Source: Subdoligranulum variabile (GTDB lineage: Bacteria; Bacillota; Clostridia; Oscillospirales; Ruminococcaceae). From it: a stretch of 50,790 nt of DNA. The position numbers and the translations under genes are program-made. The stretch lies in the NCBI GenBank assembly GCA_003343905.1, contig QAKI01000069.1, positions 1 to 50,790 of the forward strand, written 5' to 3'. Below, one piece after another: positions 24,130-30,592 of the stretch; position 1 is the first letter of the stretch, and every line of letters begins with the position of its first letter. Under the pieces are notes generated by a model. That model was not told where the DNA came from. It saw nothing but the letters and a program-made list of their open reading frames with translations, and did not search any database.

Positions 24130-24161
24130 AGCGGACTGCCCGTGAAAACGGGCAGTCCGCT
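24130..24161 (-). terminator. terminator of sigma/membrane-protein operon
   Basis: Perfect 14-bp stem AGCGGACTGCCCGT / ACGGGCAGTCCGCT, followed on the minus strand by GGTTTTCTTCC. It lies 44 bases after the stop of the gene at 24205. Confidence 0.88.
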
Positions 24162-24204
24162 GTGAAATTTTGGGTAAAATGGAAAGGGAGCGCCGGGTTT
24201 GGGT

Positions 24205-25251
24205 TTATTCGGCACCGGCGGGGGCGGGGGTAAAGCTGTCCAGCACCTGTTTCAGCACGGCGCGGGCGTCGGCGGTCATGCCGTCCTCCCAGCCGTTGGT
24301 CGGCAGGGCTTGAAGCCTGTAATAGATGCCGTCCCAGGTGAAGAAGGCGAAGGTGTCGCGGTATTGGGGTTCCTCGTAGGAAGTGCAGTGAGGCATCAGC
24401 GCCACGATGCCGGAATCGGTGGTGTATTCTTCGTTTTCCCATGTCAGGGCGGATGCCTGGGTAAACCACACCTCGTGGTTGGACAGCGTCGTTCCGGCGG
24501 GAACGTGTTCGTAGGACAAGGCAGCATCAGCCTGTACTTCAATGATATAATCGCCCAGTTGGCCCGAAACACGGTTCACCCGGCGGGGGTGCAGATAGGA
24601 CGGGTTCCCTTCGCCGGTCCACGATACGGTGAACCCGACAGGGTAACGGTTTTGCTGGTCAAGTTCCTGCAAGTAGTCCGCTGCTTCTTCGCTGGACATG
24701 CCTTCGATCTGGATCCAGTCGGTAGGACGGTACAGGGTGACGGTGTCGATACAAGCCGCGTCGTCCAGCAGTTCGCTCTGTACCAGCGGCAGGCCGGTGT
24801 CGGCGGTCATTTCCAGCCAACTGTCATAGCCGTGGGTGCCGGGGCTTTGCAGGGGAGGCGTTTGACTTCCTATGGTGGAAATATACCAGGAGAAGCCACC
24901 GTTCGCTTCGCCGTCTGCGGCTTCCAGAAGGGAGCGGTTCAGTTCCTCCGGCAGTGCATAGGCCGTCAGGTCATACCGGATGGCATAGCCGGTGTTGTTC
25001 TCCGGCGCAAAGCTGGGGCGGGGGTCCTCCCGCAGGTTGGTGAACTCGGCGCGGCCCAGCAGCGCCCCGGCGGCCACCAGCACCGGCACGCACAGGCAGA
25101 CGGCCACCCGCAGCGCACGGGTGCGGCGGCGCTGGCACCGGGCGGCACCGGGCAGGGCTTCGGCTACGGCGGGCCACAGGTCGCGGTCCGCCGGGTGCAG
25201 GCCCTCCTGCAAAGTTTTCTGCAAAAACAGTTCGTCGCGGTCAGGGGTCAT
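24205..25251 (-). CDS. membrane-anchored partner of ECF sigma (putative anti-sigma)
   Basis: A 348-residue protein with a short cytosolic N-terminus (MTPDRDELFLQKTLQEGLHPADRDLWPAVAEAL), one transmembrane helix (LRVAVCLCVPVLVAAGALLG, near residue 45) and a ~280-residue extracytoplasmic domain without a family I recognise. The GAGGAGGG ribosome binding site fixes the ATG at 25251, which overlaps the sigma gene by 11 bases. The position after an ECF sigma and the topology argue for an anti-sigma or sensor role, like RsiW/DUF4179-type partners, but no zinc (ZAS) motif is visible. The outer domain is rich in Trp, Tyr and acidic residues, with repeated TWDGIYY-like strands. Confidence 0.65.
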   Translation of the reverse strand: MTPDRDELFLQKTLQEGLHPADRDLWPAVAEALPGAARCQRRRTRALRVAVCLCVPVLVAAGALLGRAEFTNLREDPRPSFAPENNTGYAIRYDLTAYALPEELNRSLLEAADGEANGGFSWYISTIGSQTPPLQSPGTHGYDSWLEMTADTGLPLVQSELLDDAACIDTVTLYRPTDWIQIEGMSSEEAADYLQELDQQNRYPVGFTVSWTGEGNPSYLHPRRVNRVSGQLGDYIIEVQADAALSYEHVPAGTTLSNHEVWFTQASALTWENEEYTTDSGIVALMPHCTSYEEPQYRDTFAFFTWDGIYYRLQALPTNGWEDGMTADARAVLKQVLDSFTPAPAGAE

Positions 25252-25672
25252 GGTCGGTTCCCTCCTCTCGTAACAGGTCGGCCAAACGGCGTTTGGCCCG
25301 GTGGTAACGGGTGCGCAGGTAGGCTTCGGGGCGGCGGTGGATCTTCGCCAGCGCGGCGTAGTCCATCCCTTCCAGCACCCGTTCCAGCACCAGCGCCCGG
25401 TCCAGCGGCGGCTGGGCCAGGGCGCGCTGTTCCGCCCGGCGGGCGGTGCGCAGCATATCCAGCGCGGTGCGGTAGGCGATGCGGTACAGCCAGGCGCGTT
25501 CGTTGTCCTGCCCGTCGCCGCGCAGGGTGCCGCGGCGCAGCCACGCCTTGATAAAGGCGGCCTGCACGGCGTCCTGGGCGTCGGCTTCGCTGCCCAGCAT
25601 CGCCGTACAGTAGCGCAGCAGCGGCGCGGTGTAGGCGTGTACCAGCCGTTCCAGGTCGTGCTCAGTCTGCAT
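25241..25672 (-). CDS. ECF-type RNA polymerase sigma factor (short)
   Basis: A 143-residue ECF sigma factor, at the short end for the family. Region 2: LERLVHAYTAPLLRYCTAMLGSEADAQDAVQAAFIKAWLRRGTL, then ERAWLYRIAYRTALDMLRTARR. Region 4: VLERVLEGMDYAALAKIHRRPEAYLRTRYHRAKRRLADLL. The linker between them is only about 15 residues (AEQRALAQPPLDRAL). It is cotranscribed with the membrane protein that overlaps its 3' end. A 13-base palindrome in its leader may be an operator. Confidence 0.9.
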   Translation of the reverse strand: MQTEHDLERLVHAYTAPLLRYCTAMLGSEADAQDAVQAAFIKAWLRRGTLRGDGQDNERAWLYRIAYRTALDMLRTARRAEQRALAQPPLDRALVLERVLEGMDYAALAKIHRRPEAYLRTRYHRAKRRLADLLREEGTDHDP

Positions 25673-25689
25673 GGCCTCACATCCTTTCT

Positions 25690-25702
25690 GCGTACAGTAC
25701 GC
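25690..25702. promoter_or_regulatory. 13-base palindrome in sigma leader
   Basis: GCGTAC-A-GTACGC, perfect 6-bp arms, lies 18 bases before the sigma start codon. No canonical -35/-10 was found nearby (the region is GC-rich), so this could be an operator or part of an unusual promoter. Confidence 0.4.
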
Positions 25703-25810
25703 GTTTTTCGGGCCCTTTCACCCCTATAACGCCGCCCGGCGGGCCTTTGTGTCACGCCGCGGCAAAAAAATACGAAAAAAAGCGGCACTTCTGCCGCTTG
25801 AACTGTAGGA

Positions 25811-26392
25811 TCATTCGATTTTGATGCCGAACCCGTTGAGCAGCGCGATCACATCGGGAAAGCTGAACCGCGCCCCCTGCATCTGGTTGCGGGACGGGTC
25901 GATGGCATAGTCCGACGCCTCCCGGAAATCCGCTTTCCGCAGATCGCACCGGCTGAACTGGGTGCGGCCCAGGGGTGCGCCGCGAAAATCCGCGCCGGTC
26001 AGCCTGCATTCGTCAAAGGTGCAGTCCCCGAACCGGCAGCTCGAAAAATCAAACTGCACCAGCGTCATGCCGGAAAATTCGTTGTAGCGGAACTCGCACC
26101 GCTCGGCCTTGCCGAAAGGCTGCACCAGCGCGCTGCGCCCCTGCAGCCCGCCCCACGCGATGGAACGGAACGCGCAGCCGGTGAACCAGGAATCCCGCAT
26201 CTGGCTGAAACTGAACACCACGCCGCTCCAGGCGCAGTGCTCAAACGTGCAGGAAAGAAAGGTGCAGTTCACCACCCGCACGCCGTCCCACCGGCAGTTG
26301 CGGAAGGTGCAGTCGTTGTATTCCGCGTCGCGCAGGGTATCGCCGGGGTTCAGCCCGTCGAACACTTCCCCCTGGTAGTATGCTTTCGCCAT
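25811..26392 (-). CDS. pentapeptide-repeat protein
   Basis: A 193-residue protein made largely of pentapeptide repeats A(D/N)LXX, visible as CTFRNCRWDGVRVVNCTFLSC, CEFRYNEFSGMTLVQFDFSSC and CTFDECRLTGADFRG, ending DPSRNQMQGARFSFPDVIALLNGFGI. It should form a right-handed quadrilateral beta-helix with DNA-like shape, and the length and C-terminal helix resemble Qnr/MfpA proteins. Whether it protects gyrase is not shown. The ATG at 26392 is 3 bases from the stop of the acyltransferase gene, so the two form one operon. Frequent Cys in place of the usual Ala/Leu is notable. Confidence 0.9.
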   Translation of the reverse strand: MAKAYYQGEVFDGLNPGDTLRDAEYNDCTFRNCRWDGVRVVNCTFLSCTFEHCAWSGVVFSFSQMRDSWFTGCAFRSIAWGGLQGRSALVQPFGKAERCEFRYNEFSGMTLVQFDFSSCRFGDCTFDECRLTGADFRGAPLGRTQFSRCDLRKADFREASDYAIDPSRNQMQGARFSFPDVIALLNGFGIKIE

Positions 26393-26395
26393 AGG

Positions 26396-27490
26396 TCACC
26401 TCCGCAGGGCACGCAGCACGCGCGCCTTTGCCAGCCGGTAGGGCTGGTAGGCCAGCAGCGGCAGCGCCAGACCGGCTGCCGTGTACGCCAGCCACCAGGC
26501 CCCGCCGCTGTACAGGGTGGGGAAGGCCGCCAGCAGATAGCCCTCGCCCCCCAGGGCCAGCAGGCCCAGCGCGGTGACGAGCTTGAACGCCAGAAAATGC
26601 AGGATCACCACCGGCATGGTGGCCCGGCCCAGCGCGGCCAGCACGGCGGCCAGCCGGGGCAGCAGCGCGGCGGCCAGCTGGGCGCATTCATACACCAGCA
26701 CCCAGCCCGCGGCGCTGGCGACCAGCAGGAACAGCCAGTTGGGGTACTGGTTGCCCGCCAGCCCCACCGAACCGAAGGGCAGCATGGCCAGCAGCAGGGC
26801 AAAGGCCGCGGCGGCCAGCCCGGCCCGCACGGGCACGGTGCGCCGGGGCTGGCCCAGGCGGCGGAACAATACGCCCAGGAAAAACAGGCTGTACCCGCTG
26901 CACACGATGCCCAGCCCCCAGACGTTCCAGCCTGTGCGGCCGCATTGCTGGCCCACCCACAGCAGCGCGCCGGAAAGAAGCCCCTGCGGCAGCAGCGTGT
27001 CAAATTTGGGGAACAGGCGGCGCAGGGCGAACTCCACCAGCGCGTACAGGATGGAGATCTGGAACAATGCCTGCACGAACCACAGCGCGCCGCCCAACTG
27101 GGTGCCGCCGTCGAACACGCACCAGTGCGCCGTGCGGCCCACGATGTCCCGCAGCGTCACCGGGTCGGTGACCTGGTTGCCGGGCAGGTCGAGGATGCGC
27201 GGGTCACTGGTCAGGATGTTCAGCCGCAGGAACAGGTTGTTGCAGACCGTAAAGGCGGTGTTCGCCAGCACAAAGGGCAGCCACAGCGTGGTCACCCGGC
27301 GCAGGCAGAACCGCCCCAGCGCGGCGGGTTCCCCGGTCATGTGGAAAAAATACCCGCTGAGCATAAAGAACAGCGCCATGTGGAACAGATAAATAAAATC
27401 GCTGCCCCCAAAGCCGGAATGGCCCAGCACCATCAGCACGATGCCGATGCCGCGCATGGCGTCCAGCGCCGCGTCCCGCGGTTTCGCCAT
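26396..27490 (-). CDS. acyltransferase family 3 membrane protein
   Basis: A 364-residue integral membrane O-acyltransferase with about ten helices. The N-terminal signature RDAALDAMRGIGIVLMVLGHSG contains the R-x10-H catalytic arrangement of the acyltransferase-3 family, followed by FHMALFFMLSGYFF. Such enzymes transfer acetyl or similar groups to surface polysaccharide or peptidoglycan. ATG at 27490; the alternative upstream start lacks a ribosome binding site. Cotranscribed with the pentapeptide-repeat gene. Acceptor unknown. Confidence 0.85.
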   Translation of the reverse strand: MAKPRDAALDAMRGIGIVLMVLGHSGFGGSDFIYLFHMALFFMLSGYFFHMTGEPAALGRFCLRRVTTLWLPFVLANTAFTVCNNLFLRLNILTSDPRILDLPGNQVTDPVTLRDIVGRTAHWCVFDGGTQLGGALWFVQALFQISILYALVEFALRRLFPKFDTLLPQGLLSGALLWVGQQCGRTGWNVWGLGIVCSGYSLFFLGVLFRRLGQPRRTVPVRAGLAAAAFALLLAMLPFGSVGLAGNQYPNWLFLLVASAAGWVLVYECAQLAAALLPRLAAVLAALGRATMPVVILHFLAFKLVTALGLLALGGEGYLLAAFPTLYSGGAWWLAYTAAGLALPLLAYQPYRLAKARVLRALRR

Positions 27491-27572
27491 AAAAACAACC
27501 CCGTTTCCCTGTAGAATGGTAAGGCCAGTATACCGCAAAAAGCGCCCCACGGCAAGCCGTGGGGCGCGGGGA

Positions 27573-27947
27573 TCACTGGGCTTTTTTGGCGCGGCAGCGC
27601 GGGCACAGGTAGTGGATCGTCAGGGTGTAGCCCCGTACCTCGGTGCCGATAGCGGCCTCCACCTCATGGATCAGGCCGACCACCGGCAGATCCTGCATCT
27701 CGCCGCAGCCGTCGCACAAAAGGTGGCCGTGGGGCGCAGGGTTGTAGTCGTAGCGGTCAGGGCCGCCGGCCATCTCCAGGTGAGCGACCTCGCCGTCCTG
27801 CTCCATCATTTTCAGGTTGCGATATACGGTGCCGCGGGCGATGTGGGGCATCACTTGCCGCGCTGCGCAAAAAATTTCATCGGCCGTCATGTGGCGGGTG
27901 TGCTGTTCGCGCATGATCTCCAAAATCAGCGCACGTTGACGGGTCAT
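27573..27947 (-). CDS. Fur-family peroxide regulator, PerR-like
   Basis: A 124-residue Fur-superfamily repressor. Winged-helix: HTRHMTADEIFCAARQVMPHIARGTVYRNLKMMEQDGEV. Regulatory-metal residues at H19, D67 (RYDYN), H73 and H75 (PHGH); the Asp at the position of B. subtilis PerR Asp85 favours PerR over Fur. Structural zinc site: C78-x2-C81 and C115-x2-C118. It would derepress when its iron-bound histidine is oxidised by peroxide. GGAGG 8 bases upstream fixes the ATG. Divergent from rubrerythrin, its likely target, with a PerR-type box between. Confidence 0.9.
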   Translation of the reverse strand: MTRQRALILEIMREQHTRHMTADEIFCAARQVMPHIARGTVYRNLKMMEQDGEVAHLEMAGGPDRYDYNPAPHGHLLCDGCGEMQDLPVVGLIHEVEAAIGTEVRGYTLTIHYLCPRCRAKKAQ

Positions 27948-27967
27948 GGGCGGTCCTCCTTCCCAAA

Positions 27968-27982
27968 TAAGATTCTATCTTA
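27968..27982. promoter_or_regulatory. PerR-type operator
   Basis: TAAGAT-TCT-ATCTTA, perfect 6-bp arms, close to the 15-bp Fur/PerR box. It lies between the perR -10 and its start codon, so it probably mediates autoregulation. Confidence 0.7.
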
Positions 27983-27988
27983 AAGCAA

Positions 27989-28017
27989 ATCATACAATAT
28001 CCCAAGGGTTTTGTCAA
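27989..28017 (-). promoter_or_regulatory. promoter of perR-like gene
   Basis: Minus strand: TTGACA (28012-28017), a 17-bp spacer and TATGAT (27989-27994). Confidence 0.8.
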
Positions 28018-28060
28018 GAGAAAATCGCGAAATAAATAGGAATAAATCTTGAAAATGCGC

Positions 28061-28088
28061 TTGACATATAACGCCAAAGTGCTATAAT
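28061..28088 (+). promoter_or_regulatory. promoter of rubrerythrin gene
   Basis: TTGACA (28061-28066), a 16-bp spacer and TATAAT (28083-28088). The AT-rich stretch just upstream (GGAATAAATCTTGAAAAT) may include a second, weaker PerR half-site. Confidence 0.88.
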
Positions 28089-28149
28089 GGAAACAAATCA
28101 AGACGTGTTCTTGAACAAACATGAGCTACACTAAACGGAGGTATGTACG

Positions 28150-28692
28150 ATGGAACTCAAGGGCAGCAAGACCGAAAAGAACCTGTGGGAAGCCTTTGCG
28201 GGCGAGAGCCAGGCGCGCAACAAGTACACTTATTTTGCGTCCAAGGCCAAGAAGGACGGCTATGAGCAGATCTCGGCCATTTTCAACGAGACCGCCAATA
28301 ACGAGAAAGAGCACGCCAAGATCTGGTTCAAGCTCCTGATGGAGAACGGCCAGATCCCCGATACCCTGACCTGCCTGAAGATGGCCGCCGCCGGCGAGAA
28401 CGAGGAACACACCTCGATGTATCCCCGCATGGCCGCCGAGGCGAAGGAGGAGGGCTTTGACGATATTGCCGCCCTGTTCACCATGGTCGCCACCATCGAG
28501 AAGGAGCATGAGGAGCGTTACAAGGCGCTGGCCGCCAACATCGAAGCGGGCAACGTCTTTGCGCGCGAGACCGAACAGGTCTGGCAGTGCCGCAACTGCG
28601 GGTATGTGTATATCGGCCAGCACGCGCCGGTCAAGTGCCCCGTCTGCGCGCATCCCCAGGCGTATTTCGAGCTGAAGAGCAAGAACTACTAA
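28150..28692 (+). CDS. rbr: rubrerythrin
   Basis: Peroxide-reducing di-iron protein central to oxygen tolerance in anaerobes. The 180-residue protein has the classical two domains: a four-helix bundle with di-iron ligands (E19, E52, H55, E86, E117, H120 in ETANNEKEHAKIW and TIEKEHEERY) and a C-terminal rubredoxin-like [Fe(SCys)4] knuckle with C147-x2-C150 and C163-x2-C166. Start with GGAGG upstream (28136-28142). Strong promoter, divergent from the PerR-like gene, consistent with peroxide-inducible expression. Identification is secure. Confidence 0.96.
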   Translation: MELKGSKTEKNLWEAFAGESQARNKYTYFASKAKKDGYEQISAIFNETANNEKEHAKIWFKLLMENGQIPDTLTCLKMAAAGENEEHTSMYPRMAAEAKEEGFDDIAALFTMVATIEKEHEERYKALAANIEAGNVFARETEQVWQCRNCGYVYIGQHAPVKCPVCAHPQAYFELKSKNY

Positions 28693-28709
28693 GCAATCAC
28701 GTCCTTGGC

Positions 28710-28784
28710 AGGGGCGGCGGCGCAAAGCCGCCGCCCCTGTTTGTGCCCCTGCGGGGCCCGGTGCATACCGGGCCCCGCAGGGGC
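28710..28784 (+). terminator. two hairpins after rubrerythrin gene
   Basis: First: AGGGGCGGCGGC / GCCGCCGCCCCT (28710-28738), then TGTTTGTG. Second: an 18-bp perfect stem starting GCCCCTGCGGGGCCCGG (28745-28784), then GTTTTGTTTGGGTTTT. Either can terminate the transcript. Confidence 0.85.
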
Positions 28785-28980
28785 GTTTTGTTTGGGTTTT
28801 GCTGGTGGGGAGGGTACGGTATATTTTGGTATATTGATATTTCCGGGAGGATATATGCAGGGGGGAGGGCAACATGCCCTGCGAACCAACATGACCGATC
28901 TCGCGTTGTTTTTTCTTCCCGGCCGATTGTAGGGGCCGCATGTATGCGGCCCGCGGGCGTGTGCGCTTGCCACACGGTTT
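28785..28980. other. intergenic, hairpin-rich, no gene
   Basis: A short ORF (start 28856, with GGGAGG upstream) ends at 28932, but its sequence looks like GC-skewed repeat filler. A GGGCCGCAT / ATGCGGCCC hairpin (28934-28953) follows. Nothing here is convincingly coding. Confidence 0.5.
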
Positions 28981-28984
28981 AATT

Positions 28985-29192
28985 TTTATTGCTTCGTTTT
29001 GGGGCATACTGTAGGGCGGGGTCTTGACCCCGCCGCAGCTACGTTCCGGCAAGCGAGCGGCTCCGGGTAACAAGACCCCTCAGTCTGCACCTGCGGCGCA
29101 TCCAGCTCCCCTATAAGGGGAGCCTTTGACGGGTTGTAGAGTAAAGCCTCCCCTCGTAGGGGAGGTGTCTGCCGCAGGCAGACGGAGGGGTT
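28985..29192 (-). repeat. repeat: module B, linker, module A
   Basis: B: GGCGGGGTC TT GACCCCGCC (29016-29035), linker including CCGGC and GGGTAACAAG, then A (29073-29192) with CTCCCCTATAAGGGGAG and CCTCCCCT..AGGGGAGG sub-hairpins and the GTCTGCCGCAGGCAGAC palindrome. Same order and orientation as 1422-1598. Confidence 0.8.
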
Positions 29193-29351
29193 CCACCTCG
29201 CCATTGTCCAAAACCTTCCTGCCTGCAAACACACTCGGCAGTCACTCGCCCCACCGGCAAACCACACTGTTCCCGGCAGTTTTTTCGAGCGGGCCGCAGG
29301 CCCGTGGTCCACCACATTTATTATCTCTTATCTTTTATCTATTATCTTCAA
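29191..29351 (+). repeat. module E repeat
   Basis: About 160 bases that match 43261-43432 reverse-complemented with only scattered differences (CCACCTCGCCA..GTCC, ACCGGCAAACCACAC, TTTTTTCGAGCGGGCCGCAG, GTCCACCACATTT). It ends in an AT-rich TTATTATCTCTTATC tail immediately before the ribosome binding site of the recombinase gene. Confidence 0.8.
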
Positions 29352-29363
29352 AAGGAGGTCCCC

Positions 29364-30188
29364 ATGCGACTGAACGAATACCGAACCTGGCTTCTGGCGC
29401 GGGAGCGCAGCCCCGGCACCATCGAAAAATACCTGCGGGATACCGCCCGCTTCTTCCGGGAGACCGCCGCTCCCGATGCCCCGCCCAAAGAAACCGTGGC
29501 CGCCTGGCGGGACTCTCTGGCGCGGCGGGGGTACTCCGCCGCCAGCGTCAACGCCATGCTGGCTGCCGTCAACGGCTATCAGGAATTTCGCGGCGCGCCG
29601 GAAGCCAAAGCCCGGCCCCTCAAATGCCAGCGCCGGGTCTTTTGCGACGCCGGGCGGGAACTCTCCCGCGCCGAGTATTTCCGCCTGCTGGCCGCCGCCC
29701 GCCGCACCGGCCGCAAGCGCACGCTGCTGATCCTGCAAACGCTGTGCGCCACCGGCATCCGCGTGTCGGAATTGGCCTTCGTCACGGCCGAAGCCGTCCG
29801 CCGCGGCCGGGCGGCCATCCGCTGCAAGGGCAAATGCCGCGAAATTTTGCTCCCCCATGAACTGTGCAAGCGGCTGGAACGCTGGTGCGCGCGGCAGCGC
29901 ATCCATACGGGGCCGGTGTTCCTGACCCGGACGGGCCGCCCGCTGGACCGGGTGACCGTGTGGAAAATGATGAAGGCCCTGTGCGAACAGGCGGGCGTTG
30001 CGCGGGAAAAAGTGTTTCCCCACAACCTGCGTCACCTGTTCGCCAGGACCTTCTACGGGATCGAAAAGAATCTTGCCAAGCTGGCGGACCTGCTGGGCCA
30101 TTCCAGCATCGAGACCACCAGAATTTATATCATGGAATCCGGCGCCGAACATTTGAAACTGCTGGACAGTATGCAGCTGCTGTTGTGA
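29364..30188 (+). CDS. tyrosine site-specific recombinase (XerC/D-like)
   Basis: A 274-residue phage-integrase-family protein with an N-terminal SAM-like core-binding domain (YRTWLLARERSPGTIEKYLRDTARFF) and a complete catalytic domain: R133 (ATGIRVSEL), K155/K157 (CKGKCRE), H220-x2-R223 (HNLRHLF), H246 (LLGHSSIETT) and the nucleophile Y255 (TRIYIM). It looks functional. AAAGGAGG precedes the ATG at 29364. The gene sits directly after a module E repeat and 400 bases before a large surface-protein gene; no other phage or ICE gene is near, so it is an orphan recombinase, possibly acting on a nearby invertible or repeat sequence. Confidence 0.92.
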   Translation: MRLNEYRTWLLARERSPGTIEKYLRDTARFFRETAAPDAPPKETVAAWRDSLARRGYSAASVNAMLAAVNGYQEFRGAPEAKARPLKCQRRVFCDAGRELSRAEYFRLLAAARRTGRKRTLLILQTLCATGIRVSELAFVTAEAVRRGRAAIRCKGKCREILLPHELCKRLERWCARQRIHTGPVFLTRTGRPLDRVTVWKMMKALCEQAGVAREKVFPHNLRHLFARTFYGIEKNLAKLADLLGHSSIETTRIYIMESGAEHLKLLDSMQLLL

Positions 30189-30348
30189 AAATATACAAAA
30201 GTATAGTTCCGTTGCAAATACCGGCCAGCCGTGTGCAAAGGGCCGAAAACATACTGGTACACAATAAAAACTACATAGCCATGATAGCACAGCCCTTATA
30301 ACAATGCAAGCAGATCACCATTGATTTGACAAGTTACACAAAAAAAGA

Positions 30349-30402
30349 CGCACGGAATTTGCCGGACAGGTCTGCCTGGCCGACTGTTTTCGTGCGCGGT
30401 TT
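30349..30402 (+). terminator. terminator after recombinase gene
   Basis: CGCACG (30349-30354) pairs with CGTGCG (30391-30396), enclosing a CAGG / CCTG inner helix, and is followed by CGGTTTTTT. A loop-rich but plausible intrinsic terminator. Confidence 0.55.
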
Positions 30403-30449
30403 TTTATCGCGCCTTTTTTGCGTCGAAAAAACGGCGCTTCATCAAATCT

Positions 30450-30490
30450 TTGAACACGCTGTTCAAGGTTCCTTGCAACAAAACTATACT
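30450..30490 (+). promoter_or_regulatory. candidate promoter with 17-base palindrome
   Basis: TTGAACA-CGC-TGTTCAA (30450-30466) overlaps the -35 of a TTCAAG-17-TATACT promoter (-10 at 30485-30490), about 100 bases before the surface-protein start codon. It is a candidate operator. Confidence 0.5.
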
Positions 30491-30592
30491 TTCGCTGCAA
30501 ATACACGGGCGGCTGCCCGGGCAGGGCGTCGCGTACTGTGCCCGCAGGGGCGCGGTGCGGCTGGTCAACGACAAAGGAGGAACCATAACCGT

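Larger units (their letters stand above)
30189..30592. other. leader region of surface-protein gene
   Basis: No gene seen. It contains the recombinase terminator (30349-30402), a GCGCCTTTTTT..AAAAAAcGGCGC hairpin (30409-30437), a 17-base palindrome (30450-30466) and a likely promoter with TATACT at 30485-30490. Confidence 0.6.

Noticed and set aside
28856..28932. 25-residue ORF after rubrerythrin with a GGGAGG site
   Set aside because: Short, composition like surrounding hairpin DNA; no evidence beyond the ribosome-binding-like sequence.
30490..30592. c-di-GMP riboswitch upstream of the surface protein
   Set aside because: G/C-rich leader resembles one superficially, but the conserved CACGCACAGGGCAA and GGUAGGUAGCGGGG blocks are absent.
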